A stretch of DNA of 37,059 bases, taken from contig JAAAOQ010000071.1 of NCBI GenBank assembly GCA_009908845.1, forward strand, positions 1-37,059. The letters run 5' to 3'. Positions 27,037 through 37,059 of this stretch are shown piece by piece. The notes below the pieces were generated by a model that was not told the origin of the DNA, searched no databases, and saw nothing but the letters and a program-made list of their open reading frames with translations. Source of the stretch: Gammaproteobacteria bacterium. Its GTDB lineage: Bacteria; Pseudomonadota; Gammaproteobacteria; Chromatiales; Chromatiaceae. Each line of letters begins with the position of its first letter. The first letter of the stretch is position 1. The position numbers and the translations under genes are program-made.

Positions 27037-27285
27037 ATGAATACCAAAGACATTTCCGAAGCGAGTGATCCCTTGCTGCCCGCTTCGCTGGCTGCAATGA
27101 AGCGTGCCGCAGAGCAGGCGCGGCGTCAGGCACTGATGACCCGGACGAGCCTGGTCGTCTGGCGCGACGGGCAGATTCGGTACATTGATCCAGCCATGCC
27201 GGAAGAACCCGACGCGAGCGATGCGCAGAGCAAGGCCGACGCCATGACGCCCGTGGATGACTCCTCCGGGAGCGGCTCGACATGA
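27037..27285 (+). CDS. Small companion protein of the zeta-like kinase
   Basis: Intact ORF of 82 residues: MNTKDISEASDPLLPASLAA, then MKRAAEQARRQALMTRTSLVVWRDGQIRYIDP and an acidic Ser-rich tail. The central ARRxA...TSLVVWRDGQI pattern is what I recall from short proteins placed after zeta-type kinases in restriction-modification operons; an antitoxin-like role is possible but not shown. AGGAGG (27020-27025) lies 11 bases ahead of the ATG. It appears to have outlived its partner. Confidence 0.6.
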   Translation: MNTKDISEASDPLLPASLAAMKRAAEQARRQALMTRTSLVVWRDGQIRYIDPAMPEEPDASDAQSKADAMTPVDDSSGSGST

Positions 27286-27298
27286 CGGAGCGGACGCG

Positions 27299-28570
27299 GT
27301 GAATATCGAGGCATTGCAGCAGCGCATCCGCCTCGGCGAGGATTCGACGCTGGAGCTGAAGCGGGTGGCCATCAGCCCGGCCGGCAAGGTCACTGAGCCC
27401 CATGCCGATGGACTTTCGGATGAGCTGGCGGCAATGGCCAATGCCGCCGGCGGAACGCTGGTGCTCGGTGTGGATGACAAGACGCGTTCAGTCATCGGCA
27501 TTCCGGTCGAGCAGATCGACGAGGTCGAGGCCTGGGTTACGTCGATCTGCACCGACCGCATCAAGCCGCCGCTGGACGTCCTGACGCGTCATCTGGAGTT
27601 ACCCGAAGATGACGGTTCATGCCGAGCCATGGTCGTCTTGGAAGTGCCGCGCAGCCTGTGGGTCCATCAGAGCGCGAACGGGTATTTCCGCCGCGTCGGC
27701 CACGCAAAACGCGAGCTGCCGCCCGACGCGCTGGCGCGGTTGTTTCAGCAACGCAGTCAGGCGCGCATTATTCACTTCGAGGAGCAGGAGGTGCCGGGCT
27801 GTACCTTCGATGACTTCGATGCGCTGCTGTTGCGCCGTTTCCTCAAGTCCGGTCAAGGCGACACCATCGCACAGCTGAGCCGGCTGCACTTGCTGCGCGA
27901 GGTGGATGGCGTCGCCGTGCCGACGGTGGCGGGTGTGTTGCTCTGCACGCTGGAGCCGGCGCGCTGGCTGCGGAACGCCGAGATCATGGCCGTCGCCCAT
28001 TCGGGGATCAAGAACAACCCGGATGAGCAGATCGACGCCCGCGACATCAGCGGTCCGCTCGATCGGCAGATCCTGGATGCGTTGCATTTCGTCGAGCGCA
28101 ATATGACCACTGCGGCCCGCAAGCCGCTTGGGCGGATCGATTATCCGCAATATGCGCTGATCGCTGTATTCGAGGCGATTGTCAACGCGGTGGCGCATCG
28201 GGACTATTCACTGCACAACCAGCGCATTCGGCTGTTCATGTTCCGCGATCGGCTGGAGATACATTCTCCCGGCGGCCTGCCCAACACCCTGTCGTTGGAG
28301 TCCATGACGCGGCTCTCGGCACCGCGCAACGAGGTGCTGGCCAGCCTATTCGGACGCTACTACCCGGTGGACGACCCCAGGCTTGGCCGAAGCTATCTGA
28401 TGGAACGCCGCGGCTTTGGGGTCGAGACAATCCTGACCGAGAGCGAACAGTTATCCGGCCTGCGTCCGGTCTATGAACAGATCGACGACCTGGAGTTGTG
28501 CCTCACGATCTTCGCCGCATCGCAACCTGAGCGCGATGCGCCACGGTCGGACGGAAGCAAGACGGCATGA
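27299..28570 (+). CDS. Schlafen/AlbA_2-domain ATP-binding protein
   Basis: Protein of 423 residues from the GTG at 27299, which has GGAG eight bases ahead and gives the family-like start of NIEALQQRIRLGEDSTLELK; an upstream ATG at 27257 lies inside the preceding gene. The AlbA_2 domain spans about 5-130 (GEDSTLELK, ANAAGGTLVLGVDD, YFRRVGHAKRELP). The C-terminal half has a GHKL-type ATP-binding fold: EAIVNAVAHRDYSLHN (N box) and LEIHSPGGLPNTLS (G1). Such proteins are often annotated as transcriptional regulators or RecG-like and are frequent passengers of restriction-modification and defence loci. It sits between remnants of the methyltransferase and restriction genes and looks intact. Confidence 0.88.
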   Translation: MNIEALQQRIRLGEDSTLELKRVAISPAGKVTEPHADGLSDELAAMANAAGGTLVLGVDDKTRSVIGIPVEQIDEVEAWVTSICTDRIKPPLDVLTRHLELPEDDGSCRAMVVLEVPRSLWVHQSANGYFRRVGHAKRELPPDALARLFQQRSQARIIHFEEQEVPGCTFDDFDALLLRRFLKSGQGDTIAQLSRLHLLREVDGVAVPTVAGVLLCTLEPARWLRNAEIMAVAHSGIKNNPDEQIDARDISGPLDRQILDALHFVERNMTTAARKPLGRIDYPQYALIAVFEAIVNAVAHRDYSLHNQRIRLFMFRDRLEIHSPGGLPNTLSLESMTRLSAPRNEVLASLFGRYYPVDDPRLGRSYLMERRGFGVETILTESEQLSGLRPVYEQIDDLELCLTIFAASQPERDAPRSDGSKTA

Positions 28571-28700
28571 ATCCCCGCATCTTCAACGCCATCAACCGCC
28601 GCCCGTTGCTGCGCCAGCCGCAGCGGGAATCGGTCCAGCAGCTCGCGCAGGCGCTCGACTCGGCACCGGCGATGCAGGAAGCACATGAGCGACTTCAACT
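28567..28700 (+). pseudogene. N-terminal stub of a type III-like restriction helicase
   Basis: MNPRIFNAINRRPLLRQPQR followed by ESVQQLAQALDSAPAMQEAHE matches the start of DEAD/DEAH restriction subunits (Res), where INxRxxLRxPQxES precedes the helicase motifs. It overlaps the AlbA_2 gene stop by 4 nt (ATGA). After about 45 codons the frame runs into sequence antisense to nadE, so roughly 800 or more residues are gone. The right boundary is approximate. Confidence 0.62.
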
Positions 28701-28727
28701 ACCTGGTCGAGCTGACCGACCTGGTGC

Positions 28728-30830
<2,103 letters not shown>

Positions 30831-30832
30831 CC

Positions 30833-32194
30833 TCAGTCGCCGGTGTAGGGCTCCTTCAGCGTGACCAGTTCCTCGGCGCTGACCGGATGGATGGCGACAG
30901 TGTTGTCAAAGTCTTCCTTGGTCGCGCCCATCTTCACCGCGACCGCGAAGCCCTGCAGCATCTCGTCAACACCGTCGCCGACCATGTGGACGCCGACAAC
31001 CCGCTCCTCGTCGCCGGTGCAGACCAGCTTCATCGCGGTGCGCGGCCCATTGTCGTTGAGCGCGTACTTCATCGGCGTGAAGGTGGTCTGATAGATCGTC
31101 ACCTTCTCGCCGGTCGCGCGCGCCTGCGCCTCGGTCAGGCCGACCGCGCCGACTGGCGGATGCGCGAACACTACGGTCGGGATGTCCTCGTAGACCAGGC
31201 GGCGCTCGGGCTGATCATTGAATAGCCGCTCGGCCAGGCGCCGGCCGGCGGCGATCGCGACCGGGGTCAGCGGGTAGCGGCCGGTGATGTCGCCGAGCGC
31301 ATAGATGCCGGCGACATTGGTGTTCTGATAGGCGTCGGTCGGGATCGTGCCGTTGCGCTCGACCTCGATGCCGGCGGCCTCGAGATTGAGCGCATCGGTG
31401 TTCGGGCGGCGGCCGATGGCCCAAAGCACGGTGTCGAAGCCGGTCAGGGCATTGCCGTCTTGGTCGACGACGGCGATACCGTCATCGCGCTGTTCGAGCG
31501 AGCCGACTGCGAACGGCAGGTGCATCTCGACCCCATCCTCGGCGAGGTTGTGCGAGGCGGTCTCGCTAATGATGGGATCGAACACCTCGAGCACGCGCGA
31601 CTCCAGCGCGACGATGGTGACCTCGGCGCCCAGTGAGCGCATCACGCCGGCGAGCTCGACGCCGATGTAGCCGCCGCCGACCACGCAGACCTTCTTCGGC
31701 GCCTCCTCGAGCGCGAAGAAACCGTCCGAGGTGATGCCGAGCTCGTGCCCCGGCACCGGCGGCACCATCGGCCGGCCGCCGGTGGCGATCACGATGTGCT
31801 CGGCGCTGTAGCACTCGCCATCGACCTCGACGGTCTTGGCGTCGACGAAGCGGGCATGGCCGCGGATCACGCTGAGGCCGAGCGATTCGGCATAGCCGTT
31901 CCAGTAGTTGCGGATGCCGTCGATGGTCTGCTCGCGGCCGCTGACCAGATGCTTCCAGTCGATGCCCTTGAGCTCGGCATCGACACCGAAGTCCGGCGCC
32001 TTCTTGACCGCCTGGGCCAGCTCGGCGGCATACCACATGATCTTCTTCGGCACGCAACCGACGTTGACGCAGGTCCCGCCGAGGGCCTTAGGCTCGATAA
32101 CGGCGGTACGCTTGCCATAGGCGGCGGCCTTTTCTGCGACCGCGAGTCCGCCGCTGCCACCGCCAATGGCGATGAGATCGAAATGCTTGTCCAT
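30833..32194 (-). CDS. garB: Glutathione amide (glutathione) disulfide reductase, NADH-type
   Basis: FAD disulfide reductase of 453 residues. FAD fold AIGGGSGGL; redox-active pair Cys42/Cys47 ([13 protein letters not shown]); catalytic His near the C-terminus in [10 protein letters not shown]. It aligns with E. coli Gor almost without gaps, but the nucleotide-binding residues differ: the fingerprint is GGGYIG (173-178) instead of GAGYIA, and the NADPH-binding Arg198 and Arg204 of E. coli are Leu197 and Glu203 here, with Glu198 next to the strand end. These are NADH-type residues. Glu21 replaces a neutral or Arg residue near the glycine end of the substrate. Chromatium gracile GarB, NADH-linked and adjacent to a peroxiredoxin-glutaredoxin gene, has the same context. 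Plain Gor remains the alternative. Confidence 0.85.
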   Translation of the reverse strand: MDKHFDLIAIGGGSGGLAVAEKAAAYGKRTAVIEPKALGGTCVNVGCVPKKIMWYAAELAQAVKKAPDFGVDAELKGIDWKHLVSGREQTIDGIRNYWNGYAESLGLSVIRGHARFVDAKTVEVDGECYSAEHIVIATGGRPMVPPVPGHELGITSDGFFALEEAPKKVCVVGGGYIGVELAGVMRSLGAEVTIVALESRVLEVFDPIISETASHNLAEDGVEMHLPFAVGSLEQRDDGIAVVDQDGNALTGFDTVLWAIGRRPNTDALNLEAAGIEVERNGTIPTDAYQNTNVAGIYALGDITGRYPLTPVAIAAGRRLAERLFNDQPERRLVYEDIPTVVFAHPPVGAVGLTEAQARATGEKVTIYQTTFTPMKYALNDNGPRTAMKLVCTGDEERVVGVHMVGDGVDEMLQGFAVAVKMGATKEDFDNTVAIHPVSAEELVTLKEPYTGD

Positions 32195-32636
32195 TACCTG
32201 CTCCTCGGATACTGGTCGGATTCTAGAGGGGTCGGGATGATGATGCCTGACGCCCGCGATGATGCCAGCGGCGGGCGCCGATGCGCTGCAATGAGAGGTC
32301 GCCGCCGGTTTCGGCCGCCGTGCGATCGAGCAATCGGCGGATGCGAGGTCGGGCTGCGCTGCTCAGAAGACCCGCGTCGCGGGGAGCGCTGCAAGCCCGA
32401 TTCGGCAGAATCGACGCTAGTATTCGGGACGGCGGCGGGGCGTCATCGACGCCCTCGCCAGCCGTCGGTTGGCCCGGCAGCGGCGATGCCGGGTGTTTCA
32501 GCAGGTCTTGTGCGCGCTGGGCCTTGCGGGCACTCCAGCGGGCGCGGTCGCTGCGCCCAGCGCGGGTGGCGGACAGGGCCGGGATGGACCGGGTGCTCCG
32601 TCCACCCCTATCGAGACCTGCGTCGAGCCGTCTCGA
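32195..32636. other. Spacer between garA and garB with hairpin
   Basis: About 440 bp between two minus-strand genes. Frames on both strands look non-coding. ATCGAGAC (32610-32617) and GTCTCGAT (32630-32637) form an 8-bp hairpin with a 12-nt loop at the garA stop; without a U-tract it may attenuate rather than stop transcription. A promoter for garB and nadE should lie here but I could not place one reliably. Confidence 0.45.
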
Positions 32637-33371
32637 TCAGCGGCTCGCCAGCCACTTCTCGAGGTCGTCGGAGCCGCCGACCTTCTCTCCGTTGATGAAG
32701 ACCTGGGGCACCATGGTCGAGGCCGCGACAGCGCGCAGGGTCTCTTCGGTATAGTCCTTGTTCAGCACCAGCTCTTCGAATTGCATGCCGGCGTCTTTCA
32801 GCATGTCCTTGGCCTTAGCACAGAACGGGCAGCCGACGCGGGTGAAGACGGTGACGTCAGCCGGCTTCGGTGCATTCGGCGCGAGGTACTCGAGCATGGT
32901 GTCGGCGTCGGAGACGTGGAAGGGGTCACCCGGCTCCTCCGGCTCGATGAACATCTTCTCGATGGTGCCGTCCTTGACCAGCATCGAATAGCGCCAGGAG
33001 CGCTTGCCGAAGCCAAGATCGTCCTTGTCGACCAGCAGGCCCATGCCCTCGGTGAACTCGCCGTTACCGTCCGGGATGAAGCGCAGGTTGTGGGCATTCT
33101 CGTCTTCCTGCCAGGCCTTCATCACGAAGCCGTCGTTGACCGACATGCAGACGATCTCATCGACACCGTGCTGCTTGAACACGGGCGCCAGCTGATTGAA
33201 CCGCGGTACGTGGGTCGACGAGCAGGTCGGCGTGAAGGCGCCAGGCAGCGAGAAGACAATGACCGTCTTGCCCTTGAAGACGTCGTCGGTGGTGACGTCT
33301 TCCCAATCGCGGTCGGTACGGGTGCGGAAGGTAACGTTCGGGACCTTTTGGCCGGTACGGTCTTGCAGCAT
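32637..33371 (-). CDS. garA: Peroxiredoxin-glutaredoxin fusion (glutathione amide-dependent peroxidase)
   Basis: Hydroperoxide-reducing hybrid of 244 residues. The Prx5-type domain (1-165) has the peroxidatic Cys50 in [14 protein letters not shown] plus Cys75; the glutaredoxin domain (about 170-244) has Cys181-Pro-Phe-Cys184 ([10 protein letters not shown]), [19 protein letters not shown]. The start at 33371 (MLQDRTGQK) follows GGAG by eight bases; the longer frame to 33437 lacks family character. Such hybrids occur in Haemophilus and in Chromatium, where GarA is reduced by glutathione amide recycled by GarB. Here garB lies next on the same strand, supporting that role. Confidence 0.92.
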   Translation of the reverse strand: MLQDRTGQKVPNVTFRTRTDRDWEDVTTDDVFKGKTVIVFSLPGAFTPTCSSTHVPRFNQLAPVFKQHGVDEIVCMSVNDGFVMKAWQEDENAHNLRFIPDGNGEFTEGMGLLVDKDDLGFGKRSWRYSMLVKDGTIEKMFIEPEEPGDPFHVSDADTMLEYLAPNAPKPADVTVFTRVGCPFCAKAKDMLKDAGMQFEELVLNKDYTEETLRAVAASTMVPQVFINGEKVGGSDDLEKWLASR

Positions 33372-33460
33372 GGTCGAGACTCCGTGGATGGTTGTCAAAA
33401 TCTTGAGGGAAGCGGGCGAACGCCTCGCTCGCCGCACAGAATGGGGTAAAAACCGCGAGC

Positions 33461-33481
33461 ATCCAAATGGATTATTTGGAT
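33461..33481. promoter_or_regulatory. 21-bp perfect palindrome upstream of garA
   Basis: ATCCAAAT (33461-33468) and ATTTGGAT (33474-33481) are exact reverse complements around GGATT, in a locally AT-rich patch about 90 bp before the garA start. Size and symmetry suit a dimeric repressor or activator operator. The regulator cannot be named from the sequence. Confidence 0.5.
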
Positions 33482-33590
33482 CATTACGATCGATTTGGCC
33501 GATCGACCGATCTGGGTCGGAGGACCGTTATCGATCGGTGGCAGCCTTGAGTCCGATCGTCGGCCGGATCGCAAGCTGCCCGGGTTGAGG

Positions 33591-33635
33591 GTCGAAAACG
33601 AAACGGCCCCGCCGAAAAGCTTTCCGGCAGGGCCG
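33591..33635 (-). terminator. Rho-independent terminator of the small exported peptide gene
   Basis: CGGCCC-GCCG and CGGC-GGGCCG (33604-33635) form a long GC-rich stem around GAAAAGCTTTCC; on the minus strand it is followed by TTTCGTTTTCG. A second hairpin, ACGGCC (33644-33649) with GGCCGT (33666-33671), lies just before it. Together they end the transcript of the gene at 33691-33849. Confidence 0.7.
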
Positions 33636-33690
33636 ATCACGAGACGGCCTCATCACCAAGGCCGGGGCCGTCAGGTATCGATGCGGCAGA

Positions 33691-33849
33691 CTAAGCCATC
33701 GGCTGTGCGGGGACCATGACTGCGGCAGTATCGCCCTTCTTCTTGCCGTCGCAGCTCTTGCCGTCGCCGGCCAAAGCGCTACCGGCACCAACGGCCAAGG
33801 TCAAACCGAACAGCAGTGCAGTGCTTAGGGTCAGGATACGCAGCTTCAT
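33691..33849 (-). CDS. Small exported peptide, unknown function
   Basis: Peptide of 52 residues. Start at 33849 (MKLRILTLSTALLFGLTLAV) with a strong ribosome site GAGGTGATCCCA directly ahead. A standard signal peptide with cleavage after ALA leaves about 23 residues, GDGKSCDGKKKGDTAAVMVP and a short end, containing one Cys and a Lys cluster. It has its own terminator, which supports a real, probably well-expressed gene. No family recognised. Longer upstream starts lack the ribosome site. Confidence 0.75.
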   Translation of the reverse strand: MKLRILTLSTALLFGLTLAVGAGSALAGDGKSCDGKKKGDTAAVMVPAQPMA

Positions 33850-34206
33850 TGGGATCACCTCATTCGCGGTCGACGTCGGTTTCTTTCTGGGGTAGCGGGG
33901 CCAACAGACCCCGGCACGCACTGTAGATGAGTGCACGCTGCCGCGTCACAACCCCGGATCGGGTGCGGGAGGCAAGCTCCCTATCGGTGCGCGCGGAATC
34001 GAATCTTGTGATGCGGCTCCGGCTTGGAGTTGATGCGGCTGTCCATTGTCCGGTTGCTTGAGGCCGATCTTCCAGACCGCACCGAGCCAGGCGTGCGGCA
34101 TTCGGCCCGACAGCGGTCTCACGGGAGTTGCATGCTCCACTCTGGAGAAGGTTACCGTGAATCACGCGACATTCATCGTCCGGGGTGGCTCGTCGTGCGA
34201 TGACCG
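33850..34206. other. Intergenic region, no gene recognised
   Basis: About 350 bp between the exported peptide gene and the pgm 3' end. It must hold the peptide gene's promoter, but no hexamer pair stands out. Minus-strand frames here have shadow-like composition and no ribosome sites. Confidence 0.45.
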
Positions 34207-35874
<1,668 letters not shown>

Positions 35875-36019
35875 CTACCACTGCGGCGCCGGCGCGTGCT
35901 GGTCGCCGCGATTGTAGCGAGAGCGACCGCGCCACGACCGATCGAATTTGCGCCCGAGCAGCGCTCGGCTGCCTCACATGCCCCGAATTCAACCCGCTAA
36001 CGACAGGTGATCACCACCC

Positions 36020-37059
36020 ATGACCGTTGATGCCCATAAGGAAACACTCGAGTTTAAGGCTGAGGTGAGCCAGGTGCTCGACCTCGTCATCCGCTCGCTC
36101 TACTCCAACAAAGAGATCTTCCTGCGCGAGCTGATCTCGAACGCCTCCGACGCCGCCGAGAAGCTGCGTTTCGAGTCGCTGACCGACGAGCAGCTGCTGG
36201 AGGACGACCCGAATCTGCGCGTGCGCGTGCTGGTGGACAAGGACGCCGGCACCGTGACCGTCTCCGATAACGGCATCGGCATCAGCCGCCAGGAGATGAT
36301 CGACACCATCGGCAGCATCGCCAGCTCCGGCACCCGGCAGTTCGCCGATGCGCTCAAGGCCGCGCAGGGTGCCGCCGAGCAAGGCGAGGCCGAGAAGGGG
36401 CAGGCCGCCGGCGAGGAGCTGATCGGCCAGTTCGGTGTCGGCTTCTATTCCAGTTTCATCGTCGCCGATCAGGTGACTGTGGTCTCCCGCCGCGCCGGGC
36501 TCACCGCCGAGCATGGTGTGCGCTGGCAGTCTGATGGCCACGGCAGCTACACCCTCGAGAACGTCGAGAAGCCGGGCCGTGGCACCGATGTCATCCTGCA
36601 CCTGAGGGAGGAAGAGCAGGAGTTCCTCGAGCCCTGGCGCCTGCGCACCATCATCGGCAAGTTCTCCGACCACCTCGCGATGCCGGTCGAGATGGTCAAG
36701 GAAGACTTCGGCGGCGACGAAGACGAGGAGAAGAAGGATCAGGACGCCGCGCCCGAGTTCGAGCAGGTCAACCGCGGCACTGCGCTCTGGATGCGCAACA
36801 AGGCCGAGATCTCGGACGACGACTACAAGCAATTCTACAAGCACATCTCGCACGACTTCGACGAGCCTTTGACCTGGGCGCACAACCGGGTCGAGGGCAC
36901 CAACGAGTACACCGCGCTGCTCTACATCCCCAAGCGCGCCCCATGGGACATGTGGGACCGCGACCAGAAGCACGGCGTCAAGCTCTATGTGCGGCGCGTC
37001 TTCATCATGGACGAGGCGGACAAGCTGATGCCGCACTGGCTGCGCTTCGTCAAGGGCGT
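36020..37059 (+). CDS. htpG: Chaperone HtpG (Hsp90), 3' end outside window
   Basis: Bacterial Hsp90, an ATP-driven dimeric chaperone; 346 codons are visible before the window ends. The ATP-binding GHKL domain shows [37 protein letters not shown] and [13 protein letters not shown]. The middle domain begins with [12 protein letters not shown] and continues HVSHDF-like [10 protein letters not shown] and [17 protein letters not shown]. Start at 36020 ([16 protein letters not shown]) with AGGTGA upstream. The lid region carries a longer Ala/Glu/Gly-rich insert (between FADALK and ELIGQF) than in E. coli. No convincing sigma-32 promoter was seen ahead of it. Confidence 0.96.
   Translation, partial: MTVDAHKETLEFKAEVSQVLDLVIRSLYSNKEIFLRELISNASDAAEKLRFESLTDEQLLEDDPNLRVRVLVDKDAGTVTVSDNGIGISRQEMIDTIGSIASSGTRQFADALKAAQGAAEQGEAEKGQAAGEELIGQFGVGFYSSFIVADQVTVVSRRAGLTAEHGVRWQSDGHGSYTLENVEKPGRGTDVILHLREEEQEFLEPWRLRTIIGKFSDHLAMPVEMVKEDFGGDEDEEKKDQDAAPEFEQVNRGTALWMRNKAEISDDDYKQFYKHISHDFDEPLTWAHNRVEGTNEYTALLYIPKRAPWDMWDRDQKHGVKLYVRRVFIMDEADKLMPHWLRFVKG

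Noticed and set aside
32195-32636. Small coding gene between garA and garB
   Set aside because: Frames on both strands are Arg/Ala/Pro-rich shadows without ribosome sites or conserved motifs.
36011-37036. 341-codon minus-strand frame at the right edge
   Set aside because: It is the shadow of htpG, whose plus-strand frame from 36020 carries all Hsp90 N-domain motifs and runs off the window.

Overview
The window is high-GC, gene-dense DNA. It looks like a gammaproteobacterium, most probably a purple sulfur bacterium (Chromatiaceae). The best pointer is a peroxiredoxin-glutaredoxin fusion (garA-like) followed on the same strand by a disulfide reductase whose nucleotide-binding residues are of the NADH type (garB-like). 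This is the glutathione-amide redox pair described from Chromatium gracile. Hairpin repeats of the kind scattered through gammaproteobacterial genomes (14229-14299, 23551-23670) agree. The organism call is inference.

Layout. 1-5783: a CheB-CheR-PAS fusion open at the left edge, then a PAS-GGDEF protein with a degenerate EAL domain. 5882-9227: an overlapping sdhC-sdhA-sdhB operon of the Bacillus/Wolinella type with one di-haem cytochrome b. 9712-10974: a membrane-anchored GH108 lysozyme that looks like a fused holin and endolysin, with no phage genes beside it. 11496-14174: a second c-di-GMP protein (PAS-GGDEF-EAL) with intact motifs. 14367-17324: GNAT acetyltransferase, a 167-bp near-palindromic element, an EmrE-like SMR transporter and prfC. 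17614-20628: an RpfE-like protein, Hsp20, and an operon of a DUF938 methyltransferase and a DUF427 protein, with several tandem repeats between genes. 21057-22789: a lipoprotein overlapping a coiled-coil membrane protein, both unrecognised.

22816-28700 is an accessory 'defence graveyard'. It holds the C-terminal end of a SNF2/DEAD-type helicase, a frameshifted Cys-rich ORF, the first 27 codons of a probable Xre/ImmA-type regulator, a hairpin cluster, and an intact two-gene AAA ATPase plus TOPRIM-like pair (23773-26450). After these come the wreck of a type III-like restriction-modification operon: methyltransferase C-terminus with two stops, 29-codon zeta-kinase stub, intact small companion, intact AlbA_2/ATPase protein and N-terminal stub of the restriction helicase. 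The ATPase/TOPRIM pair is the best candidate for a little-described defence system.

28728-37059 returns to core genes: nadE, garB and garA on the minus strand, a 52-residue exported peptide with a good terminator, pgm, and divergent htpG running off the right edge. I saw no tRNA, rRNA, CRISPR array, integrase or intact insertion sequence. All family assignments are by eye from motifs.
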